DNA of 64,000 bases, from positions 76,923-140,922 of the forward strand of contig JAURFE010000003.1 in the NCBI GenBank assembly GCA_030827135.1. The letters run 5' to 3'. Source of the stretch: Vicinamibacterales bacterium. GTDB taxonomy: Bacteria > Acidobacteriota > Vicinamibacteria > Vicinamibacterales > SCN-69-37. Shown here in pieces: positions 17,776 to 26,110 of the stretch (the stretch's first letter is position 1; each line of letters starts with the position of its first letter). The notes under the pieces were generated by a model. That model saw nothing but the letters and a program-made list of their open reading frames with translations, was not told the DNA's origin and made no database searches. A program made the position numbers and the translations under genes.

Positions 17776-18786
17776 TTATCCGAGGTCGTCGGCGGTGGTG
17801 ACGCCGTAGAACGAGAACCACGGCTTCGCGGACTTGAGTGACCCGTTGACGTTCTTGATGTTCTCAACGCCCTTGGTCTCAAGCCAGCGGCGGAACGCCT
17901 CCGGGCCTTCCTTGGCGAAGACGGGCATGCCGTCCTTCCAGGTCGCGCGTCCACACAACACGCCGGAGTACCGCACACCGGATTCGCCGGCCAGCGCCAG
18001 TGATTCGGTGAACTCGGCGTTGCTGACGCCGGCCGAGAGGTAGATGAACGGCTTGGTCGACGCCTCCGCGGCCTTCAGGAAGAGTTTCTTCGCTTCGTCC
18101 CGCGTGTACGCCACTTCACCCGTCGTGTTGGCGGCGGCGCCTTCGACGAACTTCATGTTGATGGGAATCTCGACCTTCATGACGTCCACGCCGTACCGGT
18201 CCTTCGTGAACTCCGCCATCGCGCCAGTCACGACGTCAGGCTTCCGCTTCGCGTACGCCAGCCCCTTTTCGTCAGCACCCTCTTCGTAGCCGACGAACTC
18301 CAGGAAAAACGGAATGTCGTTTGCGCGGCACTCGTCGCCGATACGCTCGACCCACGCGTGCTTCAGTTCGTTGACGGGTTTGGCGTCAAACGGCGTGTAA
18401 TACAGCAGAATTTTGATGCAGTCGGCGCCGGCTTCCTTCAGGCGGCGCACGGACCAGACATCAAGCAGATCCGGCAGCCGTCCGGGTGTGGCCGCGTCGT
18501 AGCCGGTCTTTTCGTAGGCCATCAACAGGCCGGCGTTTTTGGCGCGCCGCTTGGACGGACCGATGCCCCATTCAGGGTCGAGCAGGATGGCGGAGGCGTG
18601 GGGCGTCAGCACTTCAGTGACGAGGCCTTTGAACTCCTCCATCATCGCGTCGGTCACCGGCTTGCCGCTGTCCTTGGCAAGAGCCTTCTGGAGCGAGCCG
18701 CGCTGGTCCATCGCCGCCGCAGCGATAACGCCGCGAGTGTCGGCGACGGCTTTCATCCCCGCCAGTTTGCCTGCTGAAATCTTCAT
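17776..18786 (-). CDS. lacD: Tagatose 1,6-diphosphate aldolase-like (LacD family)
   Basis: 336 residues. LacD-type class I aldolase features are AMDQRGSL near the start, LLDPEWGIG, CIKILLYYTP with the Schiff-base Lys region, VDVMKVEIP, and PFIYLSAGVSNAEF. It cleaves tagatose-1,6-bisphosphate, or a similar ketose bisphosphate, to DHAP and glyceraldehyde-3-P. No other tagatose genes are nearby, so in this organism it may act as a general aldolase. It overlaps thiI by 4 nt. Confidence 0.88.
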   Translation of the reverse strand: MKISAGKLAGMKAVADTRGVIAAAAMDQRGSLQKALAKDSGKPVTDAMMEEFKGLVTEVLTPHASAILLDPEWGIGPSKRRAKNAGLLMAYEKTGYDAATPGRLPDLLDVWSVRRLKEAGADCIKILLYYTPFDAKPVNELKHAWVERIGDECRANDIPFFLEFVGYEEGADEKGLAYAKRKPDVVTGAMAEFTKDRYGVDVMKVEIPINMKFVEGAAANTTGEVAYTRDEAKKLFLKAAEASTKPFIYLSAGVSNAEFTESLALAGESGVRYSGVLCGRATWKDGMPVFAKEGPEAFRRWLETKGVENIKNVNGSLKSAKPWFSFYGVTTADDLG

Positions 18787-20006
18787 GTCGCGGTCTCCCC
18801 TCGCGTCAAAAGCCGCCGCATCTTATCATTCCCGGTCACGGTGCCCGGGAACCGGGTTTCCTCTATCACGATACCGGACAACGCCTCTGTCATGAGCGTC
18901 TCGAGGTCGAGCCCCGCCTCGGCCCGCCGCACGGTGTCGAGGGCCGCGCGGGTGGCCGGACGCCGCGGCGTGAACAACGTGCAGCAATCCTGGTCCGGGA
19001 TGATCGACGTCGGATAGGTGCCGATACTGATGGCGTCCCGCGTAATCACGTCCTTGTCGGTCCCCACGAGCGGCCGCAGAATCGGCAACGTGGCCGCCTC
19101 GTCAATGGCCCTGAGATTTTCAAGGGTCTGGGACGCGACCTGGCCCACCACTTCGCCGGTGACCAGCGCGTCCGCCTTCACCCGGAGCGCAATCCGTTCG
19201 GCGAGCCGCACCATCATGCGCCGGTAGATGACGACACGGAGTTCCGGAGGCACGGACACGACCACCTGCTGCTGAAACGCACCAAAGGGCACGAGATACA
19301 GCCGTGTCTTGAGCTGATACCGCGTCAGCACCGCCGCCAGCTCGCGCGCCTTCTGTTGCGACGTGTCGTTCAGGATCGGGTAGGAGTGAAAGTGCACGAG
19401 CTGGACACGCACGCCGCGCCTGATCAGGCGCCACGCAGCGACCGGCGAGTCAATCCCGCCGGACAACAGACAGACCGCCTTGCCGCCGGAACCGACGGGC
19501 AGTCCGCCCGTGCCCACGGCGCGATCGACAAAGACATAGGCGTCGGTCATCAGTACGTCGATGCGCACAACAAGCTCCGGATGTTTCAGATCCACGGGCC
19601 AGTCGAGTGCGTCGATCACACGCTGGCCAACCTGGCGTTCGATCGCCGGCGAGTCAAGCGGAAATCGTTTGTCCGCGCGGTGGACTTTGATCCGGAAGGG
19701 TACGGGTGTTCGTCCGCGCATGCCGTTAATGGCGGCGGCGGCCATCGCCTCGACGGTGGCCGGCACCATGACGGCTTTGGCAAAATGGCCGATGCCGGGG
19801 ATTCGCAGCAACCGCGCGCGCACCTCATCCCAGTGGGTGTCGGAGGCCAGACGCACCTCAATGCGGCCCGACAACGCACACACGTCCTCCACATCCAGGT
19901 CGGCCAACACCGTCCGGATGTTGCGCACGAGCATATTGATGAACCAGATGCGATTCCGCCCCTTAAGCGTGATCTCCTGGTAGTGGACGATGACTGAGGT
20001 CGTCAC
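18783..20006 (-). CDS. thiI: tRNA uracil 4-sulfurtransferase ThiI
   Basis: 407 residues: an N-terminal ferredoxin-like and THUMP region (about 1-165), then the adenylation domain with the PP-loop LLSGGIDSPVAAW (about 181-193). DQDCCTLF near 335 is typical for the family. There is no C-terminal rhodanese domain, so the sulfur must come from elsewhere, for example an IscS-type desulfurase or the separate sulfurtransferase in this window. It makes 4-thiouridine at tRNA position 8 and may supply sulfur for thiamine thiazole. Confidence 0.94.
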   Translation of the reverse strand: MTTSVIVHYQEITLKGRNRIWFINMLVRNIRTVLADLDVEDVCALSGRIEVRLASDTHWDEVRARLLRIPGIGHFAKAVMVPATVEAMAAAAINGMRGRTPVPFRIKVHRADKRFPLDSPAIERQVGQRVIDALDWPVDLKHPELVVRIDVLMTDAYVFVDRAVGTGGLPVGSGGKAVCLLSGGIDSPVAAWRLIRRGVRVQLVHFHSYPILNDTSQQKARELAAVLTRYQLKTRLYLVPFGAFQQQVVVSVPPELRVVIYRRMMVRLAERIALRVKADALVTGEVVGQVASQTLENLRAIDEAATLPILRPLVGTDKDVITRDAISIGTYPTSIIPDQDCCTLFTPRRPATRAALDTVRRAEAGLDLETLMTEALSGIVIEETRFPGTVTGNDKMRRLLTRGETAT

Positions 20007-20032
20007 GGAACGAGTGTATCGGAGCGCAGGCG

Positions 20033-21502
20033 TCAGCGGCCGCGCAGAACCGCGGCCGCCGCTGCGTGTCCGGATCGCACGGCGCCCTCGATGGTGCCGG
20101 GCAGACCGGTGTCGGTCCAGTCACCAGCCAGGAACAGGCCCGGCACCGGCGTAACCGTGCCCGGTCGCGCCGGGGCACCCGGCGCGACCGAAAACGTCGC
20201 GCGCGGCGCACGCACGACGAGGGCGTGCGTGCGCCGCGCACTGCGGGCGCCCGGGACGCACTGGCCGAGCTCACGCTCGGCCAGTGCGACCAGGGCGTCG
20301 TTGTCCTGTCGCAGCAGGTCGCGAGCGCCGCTCGCGACCATCGCAACCCGGAAATGACGTCGGGTGTCTTTTCCACCGGTCTCCTGGCGAAAAAGACACC
20401 CGACGTCATTTCCAAATGCCCAATGAAAGTGGGTCCCGACGAGCCCGACCTGCCGGTCCGTCAGGACCGGCCGGTCGAACCAGAGGTTCACCGATACGAT
20501 TGGCTCTGACGCTAACTCATTGACCTGACTGATGATAGGGGCCATGCCCTCTGGAGGCCTGTCAGGCCACAGGGCCCCGAGCGCGTGCCAGGGCACAGCG
20601 CAGATGACGGCTGGAGCGGAAAAGACGTCGGGAGGTTTTTTCAGGGTAGTGGCTACCCAAAAACCTCCCGACGTCTTTTCCGCGGACAGGCGCGCGGGCG
20701 TGCGACGCAGCACCCGCCCGCCGCGCGCTTTGACGAAGCGCGCGGCGGGCTCGGCGTACAACGCGTCGAGCGGCACCGTCGGCACCCCAAGCGCCGAGGC
20801 ATCCGCCTCGGCGCTGAACAACTCACCGAGCACCCGCGCGAACGCGCGGGCACCGGCGACCTCCGGCGACTGATTGAGCGCCGCCAGCGCCAACGGGTGC
20901 CACAACCACTCCCGCACCACGGGTCCCTGCCCCATCGACGACAACCACGCCGCCACAGTAAGGTGCTCCGGCACCTCAGCGGCAGCAGCCGCAGCGCCCC
21001 GTTTCCGCGCCTGGCGCAGAAACGGAGCCATCTTCGCCGTGGACCACCGGTCCGCGAGCGGCAACGCACTCCACGCGAGGACGCCCGCCATCAGGTGCAT
21101 CGGCGCCGGCAACGGCGGACACGACAGGGCCGCCCTGCGGCCTGTCGTGTCCGCCATCACCAGTGACAGCTTCGGGTCGAGAGGGGCGAGCGCGTCCGTG
21201 CCAATCGCGCGAAGAAAGGCGTACGTCTCGCGATAACACCCAAACAGCGCATGCTGCCCGTTGTCGATGTGGTCGCCTGTGGTCTTGTCGGTAAATGACG
21301 TGGCCCGGCCACCCAGCCGCGGCGCTTCCTCAAGCACCACGACCTTGAGTCCCGCGCCGGCCAGCCGCACCGCCGCACTCAGCCCTGCGAACCCGGCGCC
21401 GATGACCACCACGTCGGCCGAGATGGCGTCCTCAAGTTCAGGACGCCCTACTTCTTGAGGACGCCCCACGTGTTCAGGGGGCCCTAACGGAGTCGCCACC
21501 AT
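20033..21502 (-). CDS. hpnE: Hydroxysqualene dehydroxylase HpnE with palindromic inserts
   Basis: A 489-residue FAD enzyme, longer than the usual roughly 420-450. Features: dinucleotide motif VVVIGAGFAGLSAA (31-44), GRATSF, DNGQHALFGCY, and the C-terminal FAD motif GLFLAGDWTDTGLPGTIEGAVRSG (in part). It reduces hydroxysqualene to squalene after HpnD and HpnC. Two stretches look inserted: residues about 274-296 (SAEKTSGGFW..KKPPDVFSA) and about 364-385 (GNDVGCLF..KDTRRHF). Each is encoded by a long perfect palindrome. The leader before residue 27 (VGRPQEVGRPELEDA) is encoded by another hairpin repeat. The gene starts inside the end of hpnD (19-nt overlap). Confidence 0.92.
   Translation of the reverse strand: MVATPLGPPEHVGRPQEVGRPELEDAISADVVVIGAGFAGLSAAVRLAGAGLKVVVLEEAPRLGGRATSFTDKTTGDHIDNGQHALFGCYRETYAFLRAIGTDALAPLDPKLSLVMADTTGRRAALSCPPLPAPMHLMAGVLAWSALPLADRWSTAKMAPFLRQARKRGAAAAAAEVPEHLTVAAWLSSMGQGPVVREWLWHPLALAALNQSPEVAGARAFARVLGELFSAEADASALGVPTVPLDALYAEPAARFVKARGGRVLRRTPARLSAEKTSGGFWVATTLKKPPDVFSAPAVICAVPWHALGALWPDRPPEGMAPIISQVNELASEPIVSVNLWFDRPVLTDRQVGLVGTHFHWAFGNDVGCLFRQETGGKDTRRHFRVAMVASGARDLLRQDNDALVALAERELGQCVPGARSARRTHALVVRAPRATFSVAPGAPARPGTVTPVPGLFLAGDWTDTGLPGTIEGAVRSGHAAAAAVLRGR
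20350..20413. repeat. GACGTCGGG palindromic element, copy 1 (in hpnE)
   Basis: Perfect 23-bp arms (20350-20372 and 20391-20413) enclose 18 nt. The arm core is TGACGTCGGGTGTCTTTT. It is read through on the minus strand as GNDVGCLF and KDTRRHF, a different frame from copies 2 and 3. Confidence 0.9.
20616..20683. repeat. GACGTCGGG palindromic element, copy 2 (in hpnE)
   Basis: Perfect 25-bp arms (20616-20640 and 20659-20683) enclose 18 nt, the same spacer length as copy 1. The core is AAAAGACGTCGGGAGGTTTT. On the minus strand it gives SAEKTSGGF and KPPDVFSA. Confidence 0.92.
21425..21451. repeat. Hairpin repeat (CTAC tail) at the hpnE 5' end
   Basis: The stem GGCGTCCT / AGGACGCC is perfect, the loop is CAAGTTC and the tail is CTAC. 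Degenerate right halves follow at about 21457-21484 (GAGGACGCCCCAC, TTCAGGGGGCCCTAA). All are translated in the leader of HpnE. Confidence 0.85.
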
Positions 21503-22311
21503 GTGCGTGCGGCAATCACCGCCTGCGTGGGTCTGGACACCCTCGCGAGGTCGGAGAACACGTCGTAGTCCCTATCTTCGATGCGGCGCAGCAAGTCGAA
21601 ATACACGCCGTGCATGATTTCCGCCGCGATGAACCGGCGCGCATCCTGCGTCGGCAGCGCCGCACGAGCGCGGGCAAAATATTCGTGGGCACGGGCCGCA
21701 TGATTCCGCAGCGCCGTCTTCACCGCCGCAGACTGCACACCGCCCCCTGACCGCTCCACTTCCCGGCGGACGTCGTCCTCGGTGCAGCCTGCCCGCGCCA
21801 GTTCCTCAAGCGGCAGGTACAACCGGCCCCGGCGATAGTCCACAGCGACATCTCTAAGGATGTTCGTGAGCTGCAACGCCACACCCAGGTCCGTCGCGTA
21901 GCGCTTAACCTGCGGATCCTGATAGCCGAAGATCTCTGCACACATCAGGCCGACCGACGACGCGACACGATGGCAGTACGGTTCCAGTTCGCCGAACGTC
22001 TGAAAGCGCATCGGGGTGGCATCCATGCCGACACCGTCAATCAACGCCTCAAACTGCACCTTCGGCAGGTTGAACCGGGCCACAAACGGCTGAAGCGCCC
22101 GCCCCTGCGGCGTTTCGGGCGCGACTCCGCCGAAAATGCGTGCCACTTCGGTCCGCCACCCATCAAGCGCGGCCTGTGCACGCGCCGGCTCCGTCTCCAG
22201 GTCCACCGCATCATCAATCGCACGGCACACGTCGAACACGGCGGTGATCGCCTGGCGTTCGGCCTTGGGCAGCACAAGAAACGAATAGTAGAAGGAGGTG
22301 TTCCGAGTCAT
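21484..22311 (-). CDS. hpnD: Presqualene diphosphate synthase HpnD
   Basis: 275 residues, squalene/phytoene synthase family. Substrate-Mg motifs are DVCRAIDDAVD (about 27-37) and QLTNILRDVAVDYRRGRLYLP, with the second Asp-rich site at 'D-x3-D'. It condenses two farnesyl-PP to presqualene-PP. The C-terminus DYDVFSDLARVSRP is family-typical. It lies between hpnC (4 nt upstream) and hpnE (overlapping), one operon for squalene and hopanoid precursor. Confidence 0.94.
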   Translation of the reverse strand: MTRNTSFYYSFLVLPKAERQAITAVFDVCRAIDDAVDLETEPARAQAALDGWRTEVARIFGGVAPETPQGRALQPFVARFNLPKVQFEALIDGVGMDATPMRFQTFGELEPYCHRVASSVGLMCAEIFGYQDPQVKRYATDLGVALQLTNILRDVAVDYRRGRLYLPLEELARAGCTEDDVRREVERSGGGVQSAAVKTALRNHAARAHEYFARARAALPTQDARRFIAAEIMHGVYFDLLRRIEDRDYDVFSDLARVSRPTQAVIAARTWWRLR

Positions 22312-22315
22312 GGCG

Positions 22316-23230
22316 TCAACTTCGAGCCCGCCACGTCACCGCATCCATGAGGATGCCGGGCGCATCACGTCTGGACAGGGTCGGTCGCCGGGAAAAGACA
22401 TCGTAATCCGCTTCGACGAGCCGGTCGAGGATTCGGGAGCCGCCAAGCCAGGTCACACGCAACTCCAGCTTCAAACGGCCGGTAACGTGATCCGGCACCT
22501 TGCGACCAGCATCAAACAAGTGGCGGGTGCGCCCCCCCACGTCGCGCATCACCTCGCGCCACGCCGGCGACAACACACCGCGGTCAAGGTCAGCCACATC
22601 GGCCCCGTGCGCACGCATGATTTCCAGCGGCACGTAGAGACGCCCCCGTGACCAATCCACCGCGAGGTCCTGCCAGAAATTCGTCAACTGCAACGCCGTG
22701 CACACAGCGTCCGACTTGATGTTGGCGGCGGGACTCGGATGTCCCGTGACCATCAGCAGCAGCCTGCCGACCGGATTCGCCGACCGCCGGCAGTAGTCGA
22801 GCACGTCATCCCACGTCTCATAGCGGGTCGTCGTCACATCCTGACGAAAGGCGGAGAGCAGGTCCGCCAGCAGTGCATGAAGACCACCACGAACATGAAG
22901 ACCCGGCAGCGTCGGTGCGCCGGCACCGATGGCGCCCAGCGTGGCCGCCAGCGCGACGAACACCGCGTCATACGGCACGTTCCCGGTCGGCGTCATCCTC
23001 CCCTCGGCAGCCTCATCAAGGCGCCGTTCCCAGGCGTCCAACAGATCCAGTCGTTCCTCCGGCGTACGTATCCCCTCGTCGGCGAAGTCGTCCGCGATGC
23101 GCGCAAACGCGTAGATGGCCGCGATGTGTGGACGCGCAGCCTTCGGCATGAGCCAGGAGGCCACCGGGAAGTTTTCGTAGTGAGACCTCGCCAGCTCAAG
23201 GCAGACGGGGTAGGCCTGGGACGTTACCAC
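22316..23230 (-). CDS. hpnC: Squalene synthase-like HpnC (hydroxysqualene synthase)
   Basis: 304 residues. Squalene/phytoene synthase motifs are FARIADDFADE (about 42-52) and QLTNFWQDLAVDWSRGRLYVP. HpnC converts presqualene-PP to hydroxysqualene. The start is GTG 23230 (MVTSQAYPVCLELARSHYENF), overlapping the stop of the adenosyltransferase by 7 nt. The final EADYDVFSRRPTLSRRD is a family motif; its similarity to the palindromic element peptide is coincidental. Confidence 0.93.
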   Translation of the reverse strand: MVTSQAYPVCLELARSHYENFPVASWLMPKAARPHIAAIYAFARIADDFADEGIRTPEERLDLLDAWERRLDEAAEGRMTPTGNVPYDAVFVALAATLGAIGAGAPTLPGLHVRGGLHALLADLLSAFRQDVTTTRYETWDDVLDYCRRSANPVGRLLLMVTGHPSPAANIKSDAVCTALQLTNFWQDLAVDWSRGRLYVPLEIMRAHGADVADLDRGVLSPAWREVMRDVGGRTRHLFDAGRKVPDHVTGRLKLELRVTWLGGSRILDRLVEADYDVFSRRPTLSRRDAPGILMDAVTWRARS

Positions 23231-23763
23231 TCGGTTTCGGGAATACCGGCGCGGGCGTTGACGAGGCGCGCCATCACAAACAGCAGATCGGACAACCGGT
23301 TCACAAAAATCAGGACCACCGGATCGACCTCTCCGTCACCGAGCGCGACCATGCGACGTTCAGCGCGGCGACAGACCGTGCGCCCGACATGCAAGCCCGC
23401 CCCGGCTTTCGACCCGCCGGCGAGAATGAAGCGCGTCAGCGGCATCAGTTCCTTCTCGAACGTGTCGATCCAGCCTTCGAGGCGCTCGATATCGGCCTCG
23501 GTGATGAGGGCCTTTTCGACGCGCCTGGCAATCTTGTGGCGCGGGTCAGCCAGTGTGGACCCGACTGCAAACAAGTCCCGTTGCAGCTGCTCCAGACAGG
23601 CGCCGATCTCATCATCGACCCCGTTGGCGCGCACCATGCCGAGCCAGGCGTTGAGTTCATCCACCTCGCCATACGCATCAACACGAGGGTCGGCCTTGCT
23701 GACGCGAGTGCCGTCAAAAAGTCCCGTGTCGCCCAGGTCGCCGGTCTTCGTGTAGATCTTCAT
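23224..23763 (-). CDS. Cob(I)yrinic acid a,c-diamide adenosyltransferase (PduO type)
   Basis: About 179 residues from ATG 23763 (MKIYTKTGDLGDTGLFDG). The ATP-binding KTGD-x-G-x-T-x-L motif and the C-terminal cofactor region VGRTVCRRAERRMV and FVNRLSDLLFVMAR are classical for PduO-type ATR. It transfers the 5'-deoxyadenosyl group to cob(I)alamin to make coenzyme B12. A TTG start 12 nt further up is possible. TATAAT at 23780-23775 on this strand could be a -10 element. Confidence 0.93.
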   Translation of the reverse strand: MKIYTKTGDLGDTGLFDGTRVSKADPRVDAYGEVDELNAWLGMVRANGVDDEIGACLEQLQRDLFAVGSTLADPRHKIARRVEKALITEADIERLEGWIDTFEKELMPLTRFILAGGSKAGAGLHVGRTVCRRAERRMVALGDGEVDPVVLIFVNRLSDLLFVMARLVNARAGIPETEW

Positions 23764-23801
23764 CGCGTCCGCCAATTATAGGCCCCCTACAATACGGGTG
23801 C

Positions 23802-24497
23802 GTGAAACGACCGCCGCCCCTCCCCACACCCCCTCGTCGTCAATGGTTCCGCCGCCGGTTGCTGACGTGGTATCGCGCGAACGGCCGGTCCTTGCCGTGG
23901 CGCGAGACCGACGACCCGTATCACATCCTCGTCTCCGAGGTGATGCTGCAGCAGACGCAGGTGGACCGAGTGCTGCCGAAGTATCACGAGTGGCTGGAAC
24001 GATTTCCCAGCCTCGAAGCGCTCGCCGATGCCGCAGAAGACGATGTGGTGCAGACGTGGCGTCCACTGGGCTACAACATCCGTCCACGACGGCTGCAGGC
24101 GATCGCGCGCGAGGCCGTGGCAAAGTACGGTGGCGAACTGCCCGGCGACGAAGAGACCCTGTTGTCGTTCAAGGGCATCGGACGATATACGGCCGGGGCG
24201 GTGATGAGTTTTGCGTTTGGCAAACGCGCCGCCATTCTCGACACCAACGTCGCGCGGGTGCTGTATCGCGTGTTTGTCGCCAAGGGTGAGCCCAAAGGCC
24301 ACGCGATGATCCGGCGTCTGTGGGAGGTGTCTGAGTGTGTCCTGCCCCACAAACACGTCTTCGACTTCAACCAGGCGCTGATGGATCTCGGCGCCACGGT
24401 CTGCCCGGCGCGCAAGCCGCTCTGCGGGCAGTGCCCGATGAAGCGGGGGTGCAAATCAGCGCCCGCCTTTCTGAAACTCAGAACTGGAAGTAGATGA
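23802..24497 (+). CDS. mutY: A/G-specific adenine glycosylase, short form lacking C-terminal domain
   Basis: 231 residues from GTG. Catalytic Glu46 (VSEVMLQQTQV), the HhH motif LSFKGIGRYTAGA (121-133), catalytic Asp147 (ILDTNVAR) and the [4Fe-4S] cysteines C201, C208, C211, C217 (C-x6-C-x2-C-x5-C) are all present. It removes adenine opposite 8-oxoG. The usual C-terminal NUDIX-like domain that recognises 8-oxoG is missing (a normal MutY is about 350 aa), and the frame ends 14 residues after the cluster. A free-standing MutT-type gene lies 340 nt downstream. Confidence 0.9.
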   Translation: MKRPPPLPTPPRRQWFRRRLLTWYRANGRSLPWRETDDPYHILVSEVMLQQTQVDRVLPKYHEWLERFPSLEALADAAEDDVVQTWRPLGYNIRPRRLQAIAREAVAKYGGELPGDEETLLSFKGIGRYTAGAVMSFAFGKRAAILDTNVARVLYRVFVAKGEPKGHAMIRRLWEVSECVLPHKHVFDFNQALMDLGATVCPARKPLCGQCPMKRGCKSAPAFLKLRTGSR

Positions 24498-24687
24498 AGT
24501 CCAGCGACTGACGGCTGCGGAGGATGAGAATGGCTGCGAACGCCAGTCCCGCCAGAACTACACGCACGGCAACCGGCCGGAAGATCCTGGACGTGCCCCA
24601 CAGGCTGTCAATCCAGAGCGGCAGCGAATGGACCGCGGCAAGCACGAACAGGTAGCCACCGGCGTGCCAGTCGAGCGGGCTCTGCGC
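24478..24687 (-). pseudogene. C-terminal remnant of an MBOAT (AlgI-like) acyltransferase
   Basis: An open frame ends in a membrane helix with ..RSRQSLDFIYFQF. The terminal 'FIYFQF' is the standard end of AlgI-type MBOAT proteins. About 70 residues are recognisable; the remaining roughly 400, including the catalytic His, are absent. Upstream codons in the frame (to 24819) look non-coding. It overlaps the 3' end of mutY by 20 nt and probably marks a deletion that joined mutY to mutT. Confidence 0.6.
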
Positions 24688-24839
24688 AACAGGCGAGAGC
24701 GTCAGTGCCCGCCACTCGGCGTCGCCGCAATGACAATAACAATGGCCAGGCCCGAGAGGGCCGGGTAGACTCGCGACATGTTCGGACTCATTCTCGTCGT
24801 CCTGCTTGCCGGACTGCAACCGAGCAGGGCGGGCAGGCA

Positions 24840-25229
24840 GTGACGACCGCGGTCATTGTCGTCACCGCCGCGGTGATTGAGCGCGACGGTCGATTCCTGA
24901 TGACGCGCCGCCTGGAGGGCACACATCTTGCGGGCGCCTGGGAGTTCCCGGGCGGCAAGTGTGATCCGGACGAATCACTTACCGCGTGCCTCCAACGAGA
25001 GCTCGTCGAGGAACTTGGCACGCGATCGACCATTGGCCGCGAGGTGTTTACCGTCGAACACGCCTATCCCCAACGAACAGTGCGGCTTCACTTCTTCGAA
25101 ACGACGATTAGCGATGAGCCGCGGGCACTGCTCGGACAGGAGATGCGCTGGGTGACCCGGGCAGAGTTGCAGACGTTGGACCTGCCGGAAGCGGACCGGG
25201 GGCTGGTCGAGCTGTTGACCAGATCCTAG
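24840..25229 (+). CDS. mutT: MutT-like NUDIX pyrophosphohydrolase
   Basis: 129 residues from GTG 24840 (TTAVIVVTAAVIERDGRFLM). The NUDIX box is complete: GGKCDPDESLTACLQRELVEELG. AWEFPGGK and the C-terminal MRWVTRAEL fit MutT (8-oxo-dGTPase) and CTP pyrophosphohydrolases. The stop overlaps the stop region of the convergent VWA gene. The position near mutY suggests a shared 8-oxoguanine defence. Confidence 0.9.
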   Translation: MTTAVIVVTAAVIERDGRFLMTRRLEGTHLAGAWEFPGGKCDPDESLTACLQRELVEELGTRSTIGREVFTVEHAYPQRTVRLHFFETTISDEPRALLGQEMRWVTRAELQTLDLPEADRGLVELLTRS

Positions 25230-26101
25230 CGATTCGCCAGATTGGTGCCGGCCCAGACGGGCGCGAACACCGACAACCCACTTTTTCGCACACCGACCAT
25301 CGAGACCTCGCCGGCCATTGGCGGCTCGTACGTCAGGGCATACTGGGCGCCAATCACGGACACGATGTTCTCAAGCGCGGATGGCAGCGTGGGAATCGAG
25401 GACGCCTCCCGTCGTCCGCCGCTCGCCTTCGTGATCTCCGAGAAGACTCGCCCCTCAGGCGACCCGAGATCCCGGTCGAAGCCGCCGACCTCGACCACCC
25501 ACAGTGACGCGTCGGCATCCCGCACGGCGCGACCAATCCGCAACGGCGTCAGACCGCCGTCACCGCCGGAGCCGAGGGACAACACCAGAATGACGCGTCG
25601 CCGGCCGGGGTCCGCACCGAGGGTCTGGGACGCAACAAGAATGCTGTCGAGCAGCGCGGTATTGGGACTTTCAAAGAAGCGTGACACCTCGCGGTCCAGC
25701 ATGTCTGCCCGCTCCGAGACCGCGCGCATCGACGGCGGCGTGCCGCCATCGCCCACCATGAGACCAACGCGTGATTCAGGATTCACGTTGCGGACCGCGG
25801 CGATGACCGCCCGCAGAGCCGCGCGCGCGTCGGAAATCGAGGACTGGCGGAAACCCGAAGGGATGACAACCACCGACAGCGGCTCGGTCGCAGGCGCCAC
25901 AGTGACGACCGTCGCGTCCTTGCCGGCAACGCGTACGACAAAGTCGGAGGCCGTCAACCCGGCGACAGGTGCGCCCTTCGAATCGGTCACCGACACAAAC
26001 ATCCGCCTGGCCTGCGCCGGCACAATGTTCGGAACGGACGCCGCCAGCACCGGGCCGATGCACGAGGCGACGACGACGGCGACCAGTCGGCTGGGATTCA
26101 T
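25226..26101 (-). CDS. Secreted VWA-domain protein (acidobacterial VWFA-related)
   Basis: 291 residues with a signal peptide (to about VLAASVP), then an N-terminal Ig-like part (RMFVSVTDSKGAPVAGLTAS), frequent in acidobacterial 'VWFA-related domain' proteins. A von Willebrand A-like fold with degenerate MIDAS follows: VVVIPSGFRQSSIS replaces the usual DxSxS. It ends ..YALTYEPPMAGEVSMVGVRKSG. It is probably periplasmic; the partner is unknown. Confidence 0.8.
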   Translation of the reverse strand: MNPSRLVAVVVASCIGPVLAASVPNIVPAQARRMFVSVTDSKGAPVAGLTASDFVVRVAGKDATVVTVAPATEPLSVVVIPSGFRQSSISDARAALRAVIAAVRNVNPESRVGLMVGDGGTPPSMRAVSERADMLDREVSRFFESPNTALLDSILVASQTLGADPGRRRVILVLSLGSGGDGGLTPLRIGRAVRDADASLWVVEVGGFDRDLGSPEGRVFSEITKASGGRREASSIPTLPSALENIVSVIGAQYALTYEPPMAGEVSMVGVRKSGLSVFAPVWAGTNLANR

Positions 26102-26110
26102 GTCCCGATG

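Larger units (their letters stand above)
20162..21155. other. Carpet of perfect coding hairpins within hpnE
   Basis: Besides the two GACGTC elements and the 5' repeat, at least eight inverted repeats were checked base by base. They are 20162-20190 (13-bp arms), 20201-20239 (16 bp), 20257-20288 (14 bp), 20317-20339 (11 bp), 20446-20477 (14 bp, one mismatch), 20716-20750 (15 bp), 20790-20815 (11 bp) and 21114-21155 (15 bp, 12-nt loop). 20999-21025 has 12-bp arms with one mismatch. Loops are mostly 1-12 nt. Arms encode different peptides, so codon use alone does not explain them. Confidence 0.85.

Noticed and set aside
22385-22410. GGGAAAAGACATCG in hpnC looks like the arm of the GACGTC palindromic element
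   Set aside because: It encodes the conserved squalene synthase motif DYDVFSRRP, also present in HpnD, and has no complementary arm nearby.
24705-24839. N-terminal extension of the MutT-like protein
   Set aside because: The extension is Arg/Asn-rich, low-complexity and without family support; the NUDIX domain starts right at GTG 24840.
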